This document shows, piece by piece, positions 1 to 11,420 of a stretch of 64,000 nt of DNA (its first letter is position 1; each line of letters opens with the position of its first letter). A model generated the notes under the pieces. It had not been told where the DNA came from and did no database searches. It was given only the letters and a program-made list of their open reading frames with translations. Both the position numbers and the translations under genes were made by a program. Source of the DNA: Pyropia yezoensis (taxonomy: Eukaryota > Rhodophyta > Bangiophyceae > Bangiales > Bangiaceae); NCBI GenBank assembly GCA_009829735.1, contig CM020618.1, positions 16,663,346 through 16,727,345 on the forward strand, given 5' to 3'.

Positions 1-3000
1 AGTGGGTGCTCCTTTTATCGTGTGACGTTTTCTTGCTTCTCTGTTGAGACAGAGAATAACACATGGCTTGTTGTTCTTCTCCGCCAGATTCGACAGAAAA
101 TCGGCTACGGGGGCTACGAAAGAGTACAATGACACGAAAAAAACAATGGTGGACTGAGAAATGTTGTTGTGAAGCGCTGTCGTGCCTGCAGACGCGTCTC
201 GGCGCTTCATCCATCGTCGACTGGCGCTCTTGCACGGCGGTTGTACCGCGAACTGTACGCTACCACCCCCTTCCCCCCCTAATCCCTCTGCCCCCGCAAG
301 CTGCGCCCTCAAAGAGGGCTCTGAAGAGGAAGAGGGGAGTGAAGAGGGGGGGGACGACGACAGTGAGGCGGGCGCCGGGAGTGGCCTCATTGACATGGAC
401 ACGTGACGTCCGTGCCCTGGAGTCCACTGCCGTTGCCTGTCTCGTCTGCGTTTTCAGGGTACAGTGTTTCGCGGATACTTTTTGCTGCCGCCAGTTGGTT
501 GTTGCGATCCCACACGAGGGAGGTTCACAGGTGGTCGTTACTCGTTAAACGATGAAGAGTGGGCCGCTGCCGCGTTGTGGCGAAGGCGACGATGAGGAGC
601 ACAAGGGCGGCCCAGCCCGTGATCCCAACGACGGGAGTATGACCGGCTGTCTCGTCGACACCATGCGCGGCGGGATTATGGAATTGGTACGGTAGTCACT
701 GCTCCAACTCCTGATTGGATGTGGAATCGGTCATCATGTAACCCCCGTTCGGCCAAAAGCGAATGACGGCCAATATGATGTTAATCCCCATTCGTGTGAG
801 GACCCACCCACAACCGGGGAGCCCTCAACGTACTCGTGGGGTGTCAGCGGGCCCTGCCAGCCAATAGGGCGGAAGGGTACGGGGGAGAGGACGGTGGTCT
901 TGACGGGGGTGGGTCTGGGGAGGAACATGGTCGCGACGTCGGTGGGGATCGAGGGTACAAAGGGTGAACGATGTCTTTCGTCTGTGGCTGTGGTTGCCCC
1001 CCTGCTCTCCCCCGGTGGCGCCGACACCCACGCATTATATACTCGCGTCGGAGCACCCGAGGTGCCCCGAAGCATGCGTTTCCCCGTCGCGCCGCCGGTA
1101 GGCACAGAACAACCCAAAAACAAAGCACGGCTATCAGAACAAAGCATGGGCGGGCGTGCGCACTAAAGGAGTGCAGCCCCAGTTCGCCCGAAACGAAGGG
1201 GATTCCGTGGATGGCGCCCAGTGCGCCCCACCAGCCGGCTCCAAACGCCGGTCGGCCGGGAGGTTCGACCGGCTGCAAGGTCCAGCAGGACCTTTTTCAC
1301 TCAATCCCTTGGCCGGCCAGTCAGTCACCAGCCAGCTGGCCGAATTCAGTCAATCCAAAAGCCGGCGAGCCAGTCATATCACACGCAGCCGCCAGCGAGG
1401 ATATGTGGTGTCCTCGGTGTCGGTTGATCATGTAGCTCGTCCTTGATGCTAGCTGTCGACCAGCGCAGAGAGTAATGTTCTGGCAGCACAGACGGGGATG
1501 TCCGCCCGTTGTTGGTCGACGATGTCACTCGTTCCTCGTTGTCGAGTTTTGAAATCCATGACCAGGTTCCGACAGTGAGTTGACGACGGTTTTCGTGAGG
1601 CCAGCCGACGTTCGCAAATTGTTAGCGGTACAGCGCGGTGTCGCCCAGGGTAGTGGGGAGTTGATGTGTCTTGAGAGGAGTTAGCGGGGCATGACATGTG
1701 AGAAGAGGTCCCAGTCCATATCCCCTGGGTTCCAGGCGTGGATTTAATGGGCAAATCCTTACAATTCGGACCCGACCGCGCGTTCGGATCGCACCGGAGG
1801 GCCCAGAGGACCCCGCGTTGCGCTTCGGACGTGCACACAGGCGCAAGACCATGGTCTTGGGTCCTCGTTTTTTTATCCCTGGCCCGGAGCGTGGTGGGGA
1901 TCATTCTGACCAAGTGAGAGCTGTAGCCCAGGAAAGGCGGCCAAGAGAGAAATCAGTTTCCAAGTGACTTTCTATATGGAATGGACCTTTAGTCTCTCCC
2001 GCTCTTTCCCTCGCTCCAGGGGGCTTTCAGCAAGTCCACTCTTCTACGGGAGTGCCGGAGATGGGTGGAGAGCTGCTTCGCCATACATACGTTCACTATT
2101 TCTCGAAGAACCGGCGGCAAAGCCGTGGAAGCAACCGGCATGGCACGCCCGCTCCGGTGCCTCAGCACCGTTGCGTTGCACGCTAAACTATCAGGGCGTG
2201 CGACGCAAAAAGGCCACGAGAGCAGTACCAGGTGCAGGGTACTACAAACTGAGTACATGCTGCTCTAAAAACAGCCGTGAGACCTAAATCCAGAATTCTC
2301 CTGAGAACAATCACAAAAGTTTTCCCGGATAGTTTCGGCGACAGAAGTGTCTCAGGTTCACCACCACACATTGCAAGTGTGTTGTAGCACGACAGAAGAA
2401 GGGTTCCAAAAGTCTTTCTGACAGAGTTCCCTGGCTCTGCAGGATTTTTCTTCGCGTTTCTTGCGGCGTCAGATAGCTTAAAGCTGCTCTCGGCACCTCA
2501 GAAATGTGCCCTGCTAGTTTCTAAGAAATGTCTCAGTAACTTGTGTCAAAGAAAGCTTGCATTGAATACTACCGTGAATGATTCGATTCGTGCTTATAGC
2601 AATTCCAGGATTGCCCCAAAAGTTTCCAAAAGACTTTCCTCAAAACTGTTCCAAATCGCGATCTCGGTTTCCAAGAAGCATTAACAAAACGCTGTGAAGC
2701 GGGGGAGGCAGTGGGTCGTTTCTTGAACGGCTTCCCATGTTCTTCGTTGGCTCAGGCTGATTACGCTGCAGAATACTGCATACTCACTGGAAGACCAAGC
2801 CATACAAAAACTAGCGAAAACATGCAATAGCGCAGACAGTTTCCCGAGCCGTGCTGAGAACGCTGATGAACAATAACTATGGATGGCTCAGCAGCAACCA
2901 TTTAAAAAGCCTAATCTGTGCTCAGCACGTAATTTGAAGCGTAGTCATCTAAAATATTCTCTGGCCGCCCCTGAAAATAAAGTATTAAAACGTCGAGAAC

Positions 3001-5322
3001 GACCCTCGAAAATGTATTAAGGACCATCCCCAGAAATTCCTCAAAATCTAGTAACGCAACGGACCTAGAGCGAAGGGAAGAGAAGTCGGAAGTGGATCGA
3101 TATTTACTGGATATCACTTTAACGGAGTTGTGCTCCACTTCGAAAATAATTATTGGTCTAAATTCTGACAAACTACCATAAAAATGGAAATGCTGCCTGC
3201 TAAAATCTGCTCTGGTGGCCCGAAAATGGGACAAAGTCGGGTTCTTTTTTGTAGGGGCACTTCATTGGCTGGACAGCGCTATTGATTGCTTAGGAACCCA
3301 ATCATAAGGCCATACGCTGGGCCAGAAAGAGCCGCAAGTGAATCTTTTTAGTTCTTCGCAGAAGCTTGAGGTTTTCTATTGTCAGGAGCACTGTGCAGGG
3401 AGATTTTGGCTTGTTTCTTCGGAAAAGAGACGATGATTACAGGGGATGTCCGCTTGTGAGGACTCATCTGCCACCGAGTCGGTCGCAGCGGCAAATCTAA
3501 TTTGCTGTGAGCCTGTCTGAGGGAGTCTGTCTCGGTTCACCATGACAGAAGTTTGAAATCGGTAGTATATAGACAATAGCAACAGGGTAAGAACATAGTC
3601 ATTCGCATCATTCGCTCTTGGTGTGGAAGCGTAAGCTCAGGTATTATGCGGTGCGGGAAGCGGGACATTATCATACCGACCCAGGGTCCTGTTATTGATG
3701 AGATCTCTTGAAGCGTATTTACCTGTGCGCTGCGTCAGGTATGGAGGGACTCTTAATCTGGGATCAAAGGCCACTGACTTTCAACATAATCGTCTTGGGA
3801 TCCTTTTCCGCAATACGACTCATCTTAGATTTTTACTTGTCCAAGACGCGATATTAAACGTGTGCTTACTGTGAACAAGTGCACAACAAGTTTGTTTTCT
3901 CAGTACTTTCAGATTGCATGCCTTAATGAACACAAGCTCCAATTCGACTTTGTTGGGGATTCGGCCGTGGCCGAGGTCTCGCCGGTCCCCCATGCGAGAG
4001 AGGGCGAATGGAGAAGATCCGAACGCTTCGCAGACGAGGCGCGACAGCTGTGGCGGGTGGGGGGGAGCTGGTGAGAGGGTGAAGTAAGGGGTTGCCGGAA
4101 ATACGAAAAGTACTGGCCGGGTCAGAGCAGAAATTATTTTTTCTACGCACACAGACAGCCGCTACTCGCTCACATGCCGCGATGCAAAGGCACGCTAGAC
4201 TACCTCTTTTCTCAGCTCAGTCTTCTAAAAAAGCGGCAGAAATTGTCGCAAGACCGCTTCAAAATAATCCGCGAGCATATGTATCGCTTGCTGTATTAAA
4301 TATATGTTTTACAGTCGTTCCTGGTGCAGTCTGTATATGCAACAGTTCCTGACGAACGCCTAGGAAAGGTACGAATGAGTTCTTCTGACACTTCATCCAA
4401 GATTGTCTCATTGAAATACATGGGGGCGAGCCTGAAGCGGTGCTGGGAATGAATCTCGACTTTTGATATGAATAACGACACGTTCACATCGATCGTGAGC
4501 GAGCGCATAACTCCCCTAAATAATGCTAGGTATCCTGTGCTCGAGCCAGATTCCGTGGCAGCATGGGAAAAGGTCGACAACTATCCTGAGGATTATTCGT
4601 GAGCTCCGGACTTCAGTTTCCAAGAAGCGGGGACAAATTCTGTTGTTGTGTAGTCATGAGCTGGACCAATAGGAAAGCCCCAGCCGCAGTCGGATCGTTG
4701 GCTATCTGCAGAACTTGAGCGGAAATATCCGACTGCTCTGGTTGTACAATGAATTACACCGATACGGGACTACCATTTCTCGAAGCACCAAGATATGAGG
4801 AATACCATTGGTCATCCACTGCGTTACTCATCTCTTTGAGCAGAATGTCGCGATTAGGGTGGGAGCTATACGTCGAGAAAAATCCTTCAGCGAGTAGTTT
4901 CCGGTCCGAGAGCGCGTACGAGTACAAGGAACGCTTGGTACCCAGTGCTTAAACGCGCTTGCTTGGAAAACGATCGGATACGCGAACCAAACTGTTTCAA
5001 AGCTCACGATAAATGAGGGGTTGTTCATGACGAAGAGCTCAGCATGTGCTTAAAGATCAATGTCATCTATTAAGGCACACGGGACATCTCTTTCCCCCGG
5101 CCGCTTGCATGGGGTTCTCGCTGCAGGTGGGTCCATCGTACTCCCACGTGTGCTGAGAAAAGTCAGATAGATTCTCTGGAAGCCCCCGTGCGAGAGCGAA
5201 GAGAGCTCGAAAGAAGAGCGCGCTAGTGCTCAAAGTGGCTACAGGCCGACGCTTCACCTTCCGACATCCTTGATATCAACTCGTACGCGCTTTTTTGGAT
5301 CCGCTTTTGTGACTCTTCTTGT
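1..5322. other. No supported gene; lower-GC eroded DNA
   Basis: This stretch has clearly lower GC than the gene island after 7975 and holds only short open frames. None carries a domain I recognise. The best piece is a plus frame at about 192-406, which follows a CAG acceptor-like site and ends in an acidic tract rich in E, D and G before a stop at 404-406. Another short frame at 4749-4952 has mixed, protein-like composition. Either could be an exon or the remains of an old transposable element, but nothing visible decides between them. No long direct or inverted repeats were noticed here. Confidence 0.5.
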
Positions 5323-5892
5323 GAACGCATGCAGAATGCGACCTTCTCGCGCGAAGAAGTCGCAAAAGGCTCTTTCCCCATCTCCGTGAGAACACAGAGA
5401 AGTCCGCGAAGCCCTCAAAAACTGCACCCAATACTATTGGCTACAGCTATGACGCGGTCGAGGATGACGCTGATGAGCAGCGTCTTGACGCTAAGATACA
5501 GTCCGTGAGCTGCTCTCTCTAATGCGGCTGTGTTTCCCTCAGTGGCGTCCGTGGTTCGAAAGTGTGCGCCAGTTGAGATGGACGTCGGGCACGTGCCTTA
5601 TGAGATGAGCTTTAGGTATTGATAGCGAATGTAATAGCGATCGTAATCCTGCTTTGCGTGCGACCTGCCCCCACAGCGTAGCTGGCAGGATTGTGCAGCA
5701 CGCCTGTATTTTCTTGGCGTGATTGTCATAGCGCTCCCACCGAGCATTACGGCTGCGTTACAGCGACTAGACCCAGCCATTATTGCCGCTGTAGAGCGAC
5801 ACCACAAGCTTAGCCTATCTCAACGCATACAGGAAAACTTGGACAGTCTTCTTGCGTCGAGGGCTCCAGCCCCTCGTGTACCAAGACTCTAG
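5323..5892 (+). pseudogene. Possible two-exon coding remnant, function unknown
   Basis: Two open plus-strand blocks look coding by composition. The first runs from about 5323 to about 5510, is charged, and includes GYSYDAVEDDADEQRLDAKI. The second runs from about 5680 to the TAG at 5890-5892, is alanine-, leucine- and arginine-rich, and includes LQRLDPAIIAAVERHHK. Between them is a possible GTGAGC donor near 5506-5511 and a CCCCCACAG acceptor near 5679, so splicing is possible. No start codon with good context is seen upstream; a CATGCAG acceptor-like site precedes the first block. I do not recognise a family. It may be an exon pair of a host gene or a decayed transposable-element ORF. Confidence is low. 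Confidence 0.22.
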
Positions 5893-6290
5893 GCGTGGGA
5901 GGTCAGACACACTTTTTGGGTGCGGTAAAGGTTGTCACAAAGAAAAGGGAAAATGAGCCGACGATGCAGCTGACCAATTGTGGGGATGAATGATAACACA
6001 ATGTCGCCTGAGCCTGCGGCAGCTGTCAACCTGTCGTTCCATGGCGTTGTGCATGCGTTTAAGAGCGCCCCTATGGACGTCTCTGCAGATGTATAATTAA
6101 TGTTCGACGCCACGTTGGCCGACAAGTTGTCGCGGTGTAGTGCAGGGGTTGTCAAGAGATTTACAAGCTCCTTTACGGTTCAGTATGTAGCAATCTGAAG
6201 AAAATGCTAGTACTTTTGCGGCGAAATCCCACAAGGCACGTGCACCTAAGCTATGGCCATTTAGTGCGCAACATAAATCTTTGCAGGGGA
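5893..6290. other. No gene seen
   Basis: Only short open frames are present and no recognisable domain, promoter or repeat is seen. The stretch leads into the tandem duplication that starts at 6291. Confidence 0.5.
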
Positions 6291-6478
6291 CGACTGCGAC
6301 ACTGAACGTCTTTTATAGTCTATCGGTGGCTAACTGTGTCACGCGTACGCATATTCAGTTTAAGCTTTGGGGTGCACATGTCCGCGACTGCGACACTGAA
6401 CGTCTTTTGTAGTCTTTTAGTGGCTAACTGTGTCACGCGTACTGATATTCAACTCAAGATTTGGGGTGCGCAGGTCAG
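6291..6478. repeat. Tandem duplication, 2 x 94 bp
   Basis: Two adjacent 94-bp copies start at 6291 and 6385, each beginning CGACTGCGACACTGAACGTC. By eye they differ at about 14 positions (about 85% identity), so the duplication is not recent. It is non-coding in all frames I checked and may be a duplicated piece of a transposon end or of a promoter. Confidence 0.9.
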
Positions 6479-6803
6479 CTGCAGTCAAATAACAAGCCGT
6501 TTCTAAAACTGTATTGGAGTGGTCTGGGAGGATGCGAAGACGGTGCACAGATTGAGGCCGGCAATAGTTTCATAGTGGCGCAGGGCAGCAAGCAAACGAA
6601 ATGTAAATCGCATAATATCTGATGGCAGGAGAGTGTGTAGTACCTCAACGGGACTGAAACAGCAAGGCGCCGACGTGCGCATGGCGCGATACAAGCAGAA
6701 GCCGTACATAGATCGCCCGTCATAAAACGACTGGGCTGCACAGCTCCTCGTGGGGAGTCTCAGCTGTACGTTCCATTTGAGTTGTGAGCTCTGTGCCAGA
6801 TAA

Positions 6804-7019
6804 TTGTTTATCAAACGACGCTTCAACTCATCCTTACACTCCCCGTCGTCGTCCGCAAGTGGGCGCGCGCGAGGCCTTGCCGGGCTCTTTGCAGAACCTC
6901 TTCTGCACACTGAACCTATTTGTTTGTGTGCATTCTGTGAAGGTCACAAGTTCCCAAAGTGAGCGCAATGGCACTGTTGGCGCAAATTCGGACGCTCATG
7001 CAAAGCGGTGGCTAGTTAG
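6804..7019 (+). pseudogene. Eroded zinc-knuckle-like coding fragment
   Basis: A plus frame from 6804 reaches a TGA at 6960-6962 and continues in frame to a TAG at 7017-7019. Just before the internal stop it reads CAFCEGHKFPK, which resembles the spacing of a retroelement nucleocapsid-type zinc knuckle (C-x2-C-x2-H). After the stop there are further Cys and His residues in frame. This fits a decayed gag-like ORF, but it is short and could be chance. Confidence 0.18.
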
Positions 7020-7974
7020 GGGCTCACTTACTTTGGGATCACCCTGAAAGAATCTTGTCGGGAAAAGCGGTTGGTTTCAACAGGAACACCACATGAAAGC
7101 TCAGGCATCCTCATCTGAGCTGAGTAAACCAAGTGTCACCCAGAGCAAATCAGCCGAAAGTACTAACATGTTCTTTGGACAACTAATTCGTGAGAGCGTG
7201 GACACGAACGAGCTGAGCTTTCATTTCCATATTCATGTGGAAACGGTGCCTCAGCGACTTCTATCCCCTTTACGATGTTGCCCAGACATCATCTATTCGT
7301 TGCAATGTATCTACAACAGTGGCACACCCTTTCCCGAAAGTTGGCGACACTAGGAACGAAATCAACACCGCCCCCCACTCAGTTCCGCACAGCACGCCAT
7401 GTGCCGGGACAACAAAAGGCAACTTTCATTTAAATTTTTGGCTTGCTCTTTCAGGCAATGGAGTCGCCGTGTGGTGAAAACCCCTGGTTTTTCCCATGCA
7501 TGTACTTCTTGTCTATTCTATGAAATCTAGACCTACGTCCAAGCCCAACAGAGATCCTGCGAGCGAGAGAAAGATCTGTTCTGGCTGCGGGGAATTTCTA
7601 CTGTATTTATGCTGTACTTGAGACTGCAGCACGCATCCCCCCAGTCCGCGCGGTGAGTGGCCGAGCCGGCAGCCCACAACACGAGGAACGAGGGCCCCGG
7701 GAGAGCGTCCGGGGCCGCGCATGAGCCCTCGGCGCCCGAGAGGCTTGGCCACGGCTGCGTCCCCGGCGGCCAGCGGGGCCCCGCACGTCCTCCATGTGCG
7801 CCTGCGCCGCGAGCCTCCACAACGCCGCTTCCCCCCTGCGCTCGTGCTCCCCTCCCGTGGCGCTTCCCCCGCCGCCTGTCTTCGCCCTCGCCCCGCGTGC
7901 CCCCCCCTCCCGGCGGTGGGGCCTCTCCATGCAGCACCTGCTGCGGTGCCGACCCTCCCACCCCGCTGGACGCC
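7020..7974. other. Upstream region of the NUMOD3 gene
   Basis: GC content rises sharply near 7640, marking entry into the gene island. From 7657 to 7974 the downstream coding frame is already open but contains no ATG, only proline- and arginine-rich low-complexity sequence. A GTGAGT donor-like site lies at 7654-7659 (read GGTGAGTGG), so a 5' UTR intron is possible. No TATA box was identified. Confidence 0.45.
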
Positions 7975-9873
7975 ATGACCCTGCTGGGCGCCTGCCGCGC
8001 CCCCCCCCTCCCCACCCCCATTCTTTTTGTCTGGTCCCCGCCACTGTCGCTGTCCCGCCCCGTGCCGCAGCCGTTGGCGCGGCCCGGCCTTGTGCACCCC
8101 CGACGGGCGGGGTTGGTGGCTGCCGCCACCCCGCCGCCGAGTCGACGACAGGCCGCCGCGCACGTGGAGCGACGGGCTGTCGGGCCGCCACCGGCCGCCG
8201 CCACCGCGAGGGCCCGCCCGCCGACCGGCGGCCCGGAGGCGTCCGTGACGCCTGGCCGCGTCAGCGACGTCGACGTAACGCCTCCTTTGCCAGAAGCGGC
8301 CACGCGGACCGCCGAGGCGCTCCCTCTCCGCGGCGGCGGCGGCGGCGCGTCCCTGTCTGATGAAACGCGGCGCAAGATAAGCCGCTCCATGGTCGGCCAG
8401 GCCAAGACGGCCGAGATGCGGGAGAAGCTGTCGACGGCCATGCGCGGGCGGACGCCGTGGAACAAGGGAAAAAAGATGTCCCCCGAGACGCGCGCCCGCA
8501 TGTCCGAGGCCCGCACCGGCTCGTCGCCGTGGAACAAGGGCCGCCGCCTCTCCCGCGCGCACCGGCTGGCGCTGAGTCGCTCGCTTGCCGCTGCGATGGC
8601 GGCGGGCAAGCGCACCGGCCCATCGACGGACCGGCTGCCTGCGCTCACCGCCGCCGCCCGCGCGCGGCCACGGGCAGATGGGATTGTGCGGGGAGGTGCG
8701 CGCGTGTCGATTGCCGACGGCCGCGGCCGGCCGGGGGTGGCTGGAGGCGGGGGTGGCGGGTCGGGCGTTGGCGGTGTTGGCGCCGGCGAGTTTCCCCTCG
8801 TCGCGACCGCCGACATCCACGAGTTTGTGTCCCTGCGCCGGGAGCTCCGTGTCTGGTCAGACGCTTACGCGGAGCGCAACGATCGGCGGCCGTCGCTGGC
8901 CGACGTGCGGCGGCTGGCGCCCGTGCCGGTGGTGCGCAAGTTTGAGGTCTATATGCGGATGCGGCAGTTGCTGCGGGGGCTGGCCGCGGATGTTGTAGGG
9001 GGGGGGGCCGCCGCCGCTGCTGAGGCGGCGGGCGCTGCAGACGGGCAGACCCAGTTTGTGAGGAGGCCAGATGGCACCCTCGAGGCGGTGGATGGGGGGG
9101 CGTTGGGTGACAATCTGCAGCAGCAGGGGGCGGCGGCAACTCCGATAGGGGCGGCGGCCGACGGCATAGGTGTGGTGGGCGGCGCGACGGCGGCTCGGAG
9201 CGCTTTTGGTGGCATTCCTGCGGAGCCGCTGGTGGGGGACGACTCGTCCGTCGGCGACGGTGACGAGGGCGCGCACGACGACATGGGTGTCGGCCTGGGC
9301 CGCTCCGACTACTCGTCGGGTTTCCTGTCCACCACCCCTTCGTCGCCGTCGCTGTCCACCCTCGGCGACGCTGCGGCCACCCCGTCCCGCTCCCCGCCGT
9401 CTGGCCAGGCCCCCCGCCGCCGCCTGTCGGCCGATGACTACCGGCTGATTGGGAAGCACCGACTGATGACTACGGGCGACATCCACTCGTACATCCAGCT
9501 GCGGCGTCAGCTTAAGGCGTGGTCTGACAGCTGGAAGGCCACCCACCATGCGTCCCGGCCGCCTTCGCTTAGCGACGTGCGCGAGGATGCGCCGCCGAGT
9601 GTGTACGCGCAGTTTTGTGAGTACCTCAGCCTCCGCGCGCGGATGCGCGGGCTTGCCAAGGAGGTGTTTGGCGCAGAGGTGGACGATGTGGAGGGCATGC
9701 AGCGGACGGCCAACGCGGGGGAGAGCATCCTGCACGCTCTCAAGGCGGGGGCCCGGCTGTCGGGGGGGGCTGGGAGGGGGGTCCGGCCGCCGTCGAGGGG
9801 CGGCGGCAGCAGCAGCGGGTTTACGGGTGGCGCCGCCGGTGTGGACAGCGGTGCGCCTGTGGCACGGCACTGA
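7975..9873 (+). CDS. NUMOD3-motif protein, probably plastid-targeted
   Basis: A 632-residue protein. The start is the first ATG of the open frame; the 106 codons upstream have no ATG. Residues 1 to about 70 are poor in acidic residues and rich in Ala, Pro and Arg, like a plastid transit peptide. Residues about 126-200 hold tandem NUMOD3 (nuclease-associated modular DNA-binding) motifs: SLSDETRRKIS, then TPWNKGKKMSPETRARMSEA, then SSPWNKGRRLSRAHR. Similar motifs occur in homing endonucleases and in stand-alone plastid-predicted plant and algal proteins. The C-terminal half contains a duplicated domain of about 65 residues at about 278-342 and 500-565. Both copies follow the pattern T-x-DIH, LRR-x-L, WSD, PSL-x-DVR, R-x-x-R-x-L/M-RGLA, separated by a Gly/Ala-rich linker. 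No nuclease domain is seen. DNA binding is inferred from the motif and the precise role is unknown. It is convergent with mS38. Confidence 0.8.
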   Translation: MTLLGACRAPPLPTPILFVWSPPLSLSRPVPQPLARPGLVHPRRAGLVAAATPPPSRRQAAAHVERRAVGPPPAAATARARPPTGGPEASVTPGRVSDVDVTPPLPEAATRTAEALPLRGGGGGASLSDETRRKISRSMVGQAKTAEMREKLSTAMRGRTPWNKGKKMSPETRARMSEARTGSSPWNKGRRLSRAHRLALSRSLAAAMAAGKRTGPSTDRLPALTAAARARPRADGIVRGGARVSIADGRGRPGVAGGGGGGSGVGGVGAGEFPLVATADIHEFVSLRRELRVWSDAYAERNDRRPSLADVRRLAPVPVVRKFEVYMRMRQLLRGLAADVVGGGAAAAAEAAGAADGQTQFVRRPDGTLEAVDGGALGDNLQQQGAAATPIGAAADGIGVVGGATAARSAFGGIPAEPLVGDDSSVGDGDEGAHDDMGVGLGRSDYSSGFLSTTPSSPSLSTLGDAAATPSRSPPSGQAPRRRLSADDYRLIGKHRLMTTGDIHSYIQLRRQLKAWSDSWKATHHASRPPSLSDVREDAPPSVYAQFCEYLSLRARMRGLAKEVFGAEVDDVEGMQRTANAGESILHALKAGARLSGGAGRGVRPPSRGGGSSSGFTGGAAGVDSGAPVARH

Positions 9874-10199
9874 TAGGCGATGCCGACAGTGCGGACGGCA
9901 CTGCAGCGGCGTCCCCCATTGGCTTTCGAGTGTTTCATCATTTTCTCTGTCTGTTCGTTCCCCTGATGGTGTGTATGCACACACGATAGTGGAACGTCGC
10001 GCGTGCGCGGTAAGGTTGCTCTGCGGCGGCAGTGGCGGTGCACGCGCCCCCGCCAGCGCGTCCCCCCTCATGCACTTTCGGGCTTACCCGGCAAAGTAGA
10101 TAACAGCGCCCATCGGAGAGAAATGTGAGAGAACAAGAGAGGAACCAGCCTTGGTGCTGCTCGCGGCGGAACCCCCCCCGCGCCCTCTCCGCGACATCC
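9874..10199. terminator. Convergent 3' intergenic region
   Basis: This 326-bp gap separates the 3' ends of the NUMOD3 gene (+) and mS38 (-). It must contain both 3' UTRs and polyadenylation sites. No AATAAA-type signal is obvious and nothing else is seen. Confidence 0.4.
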
Positions 10200-10841
10200 C
10201 TACGTCCGCTTCCGATCGCGCTTTTTCCGCTTGCGCACCTTATGCTTATTCATCTTTGCCCGCCGCTTCTTCTTGGTACTGCTTGCCACATAGTCCTCAG
10301 CGTGCGGCTCGGCGGTGGCGCCTTCCCGCCGCGTCGGCAGGCGGCCGATCGTGCCTACCGCCGCCGCTGGCGCTGACGCGGCCACCGCGGCCGCGGCATG
10401 CACCTCGAGAACCGCCGCGAGGCCACGCTGCCCTGGCGGCCACGTCGGCGCCCCTACCCGTGCCCACTGGGGCACCATTCCCACCGCCGCCCCCTCTACG
10501 GGGCGCGCATGCGTCCGTGCGACGCGTACGCCAGGCGCCCTCCGCCCCGCTGCGGCGGCCAGCGCCGCCAGCGCTGCCGCCGCTGCCGCCGTGGCCGTGC
10601 GGTCGTGGTCAGCCCACGACTGCCACGCGGGGAATGGGGACGCCAGCCCCGGCCGTGGGGCCGGCGGCAAAACATCCACCCGCCGCGCGTGCAAGTGCCG
10701 GCGACCCACCGGGGCTGTGCAGGCGGCCGCCGAGGCAGCAGGGGGGGGGAGGGGAGAGGCGGTGGGCAAGCTGTTGCCGCCGGCGGGCGGCCGCCAGAAG
10801 CCGGCCGCGGCGGCACCTAGAGACACTCGACAGCGCAACAT
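10200..10841 (-). CDS. Mitoribosomal small-subunit protein mS38 (AURKAIP1/Cox24 family)
   Basis: A 213-residue protein from the first ATG (minus strand, 10841-10839). The extreme C-terminus ends in the highly basic block KKKRRAKMNKHKVRKRKK followed by a few Arg/Lys residues. This is the diagnostic mS38/AURKAIP1/Cox24 (DUF1713) signature, whose family consensus is KKRR-x-KMxKHK. In characterised mitoribosomes this tail lies near the decoding region of the small subunit. The N-terminus (MLRCRVSLGAAAAGFW) is a plausible mitochondrial targeting helix. Residues about 20-170 are Ala/Pro-rich and poorly conserved, as is usual for the family. The open frame extends upstream without ATG. The gene is divergent from the PITP gene, with 579 bp between start codons. 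Confidence 0.8.
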   Translation of the reverse strand: MLRCRVSLGAAAAGFWRPPAGGNSLPTASPLPPPAASAAACTAPVGRRHLHARRVDVLPPAPRPGLASPFPAWQSWADHDRTATAAAAAALAALAAAAGRRAPGVRVARTHARPVEGAAVGMVPQWARVGAPTWPPGQRGLAAVLEVHAAAAVAASAPAAAVGTIGRLPTRREGATAEPHAEDYVASSTKKKRRAKMNKHKVRKRKKRDRKRT

Positions 10842-11420
10842 GGTCGTGGCCGCATGCAGAGAAAGTGGAAATGAAAAGGATCCAGCTAATGGGGAGGGGG
10901 AGGGGGAGGACGCAGGCGGGAGAGGTGGGAAACAGGAGGGGCACGGGAAGGAGGCGGAAAGAAGCACCTGTGCCGACGACGTCGACTCGCTGCGAGAACT
11001 CTCTCGTTGATGGATCGCTTGAGGTGGGCGGATCCCGCCTCAGCAGGAAACAAACTTAATTTCAGTACCGGACTCAGTAGTTATGTGACGGTGTCGTTAG
11101 CATGCTTTGACAATTTTGTTCGATGCAGCGATGACCAAATTAGCCGACAGCGGCTGTCCATGTCCATGTCTGTCTGGTCGCTTTTGAATGCACAGTCCTT
11201 GCCGGGCATCTGTACACTCTCGTCACCCGCCCTCGACACTGGCGGTGCCCAAGATGCTCACTGCAGCGCGATGGTGCGGGAATGGCGCCGGTGCTTGTCG
11301 TGACGGGGCCCATGGTCTACGGCGGCGGGCGGCCTACCCGCTGCGCGCTTCCTGAAGCCTCCCTCCTGCCTTGTCACTCTCCTGACCTCCTCTCCATCTG
11401 CCTTTCCTTGCCTCTCTACT
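10842..11420. promoter_or_regulatory. Divergent promoter region, mS38 and PITP
   Basis: This 579-bp gap lies between divergent start codons and should contain promoters for both genes. A lower-GC segment at about 11030-11200 sits in an otherwise GC-rich neighbourhood. No clear TATA box was found. Confidence 0.45.

Noticed and set aside
7533-8820. Minus ORFs of over 400 codons opposite the NUMOD3 gene
   Set aside because: Shadows of a high-GC coding strand; the plus strand has NUMOD3 motifs and a duplicated domain.
10151-11059. Plus ORF of 302 codons opposite mS38
   Set aside because: No domain. The minus strand has the specific mS38 C-terminal signature ending exactly at its stop.
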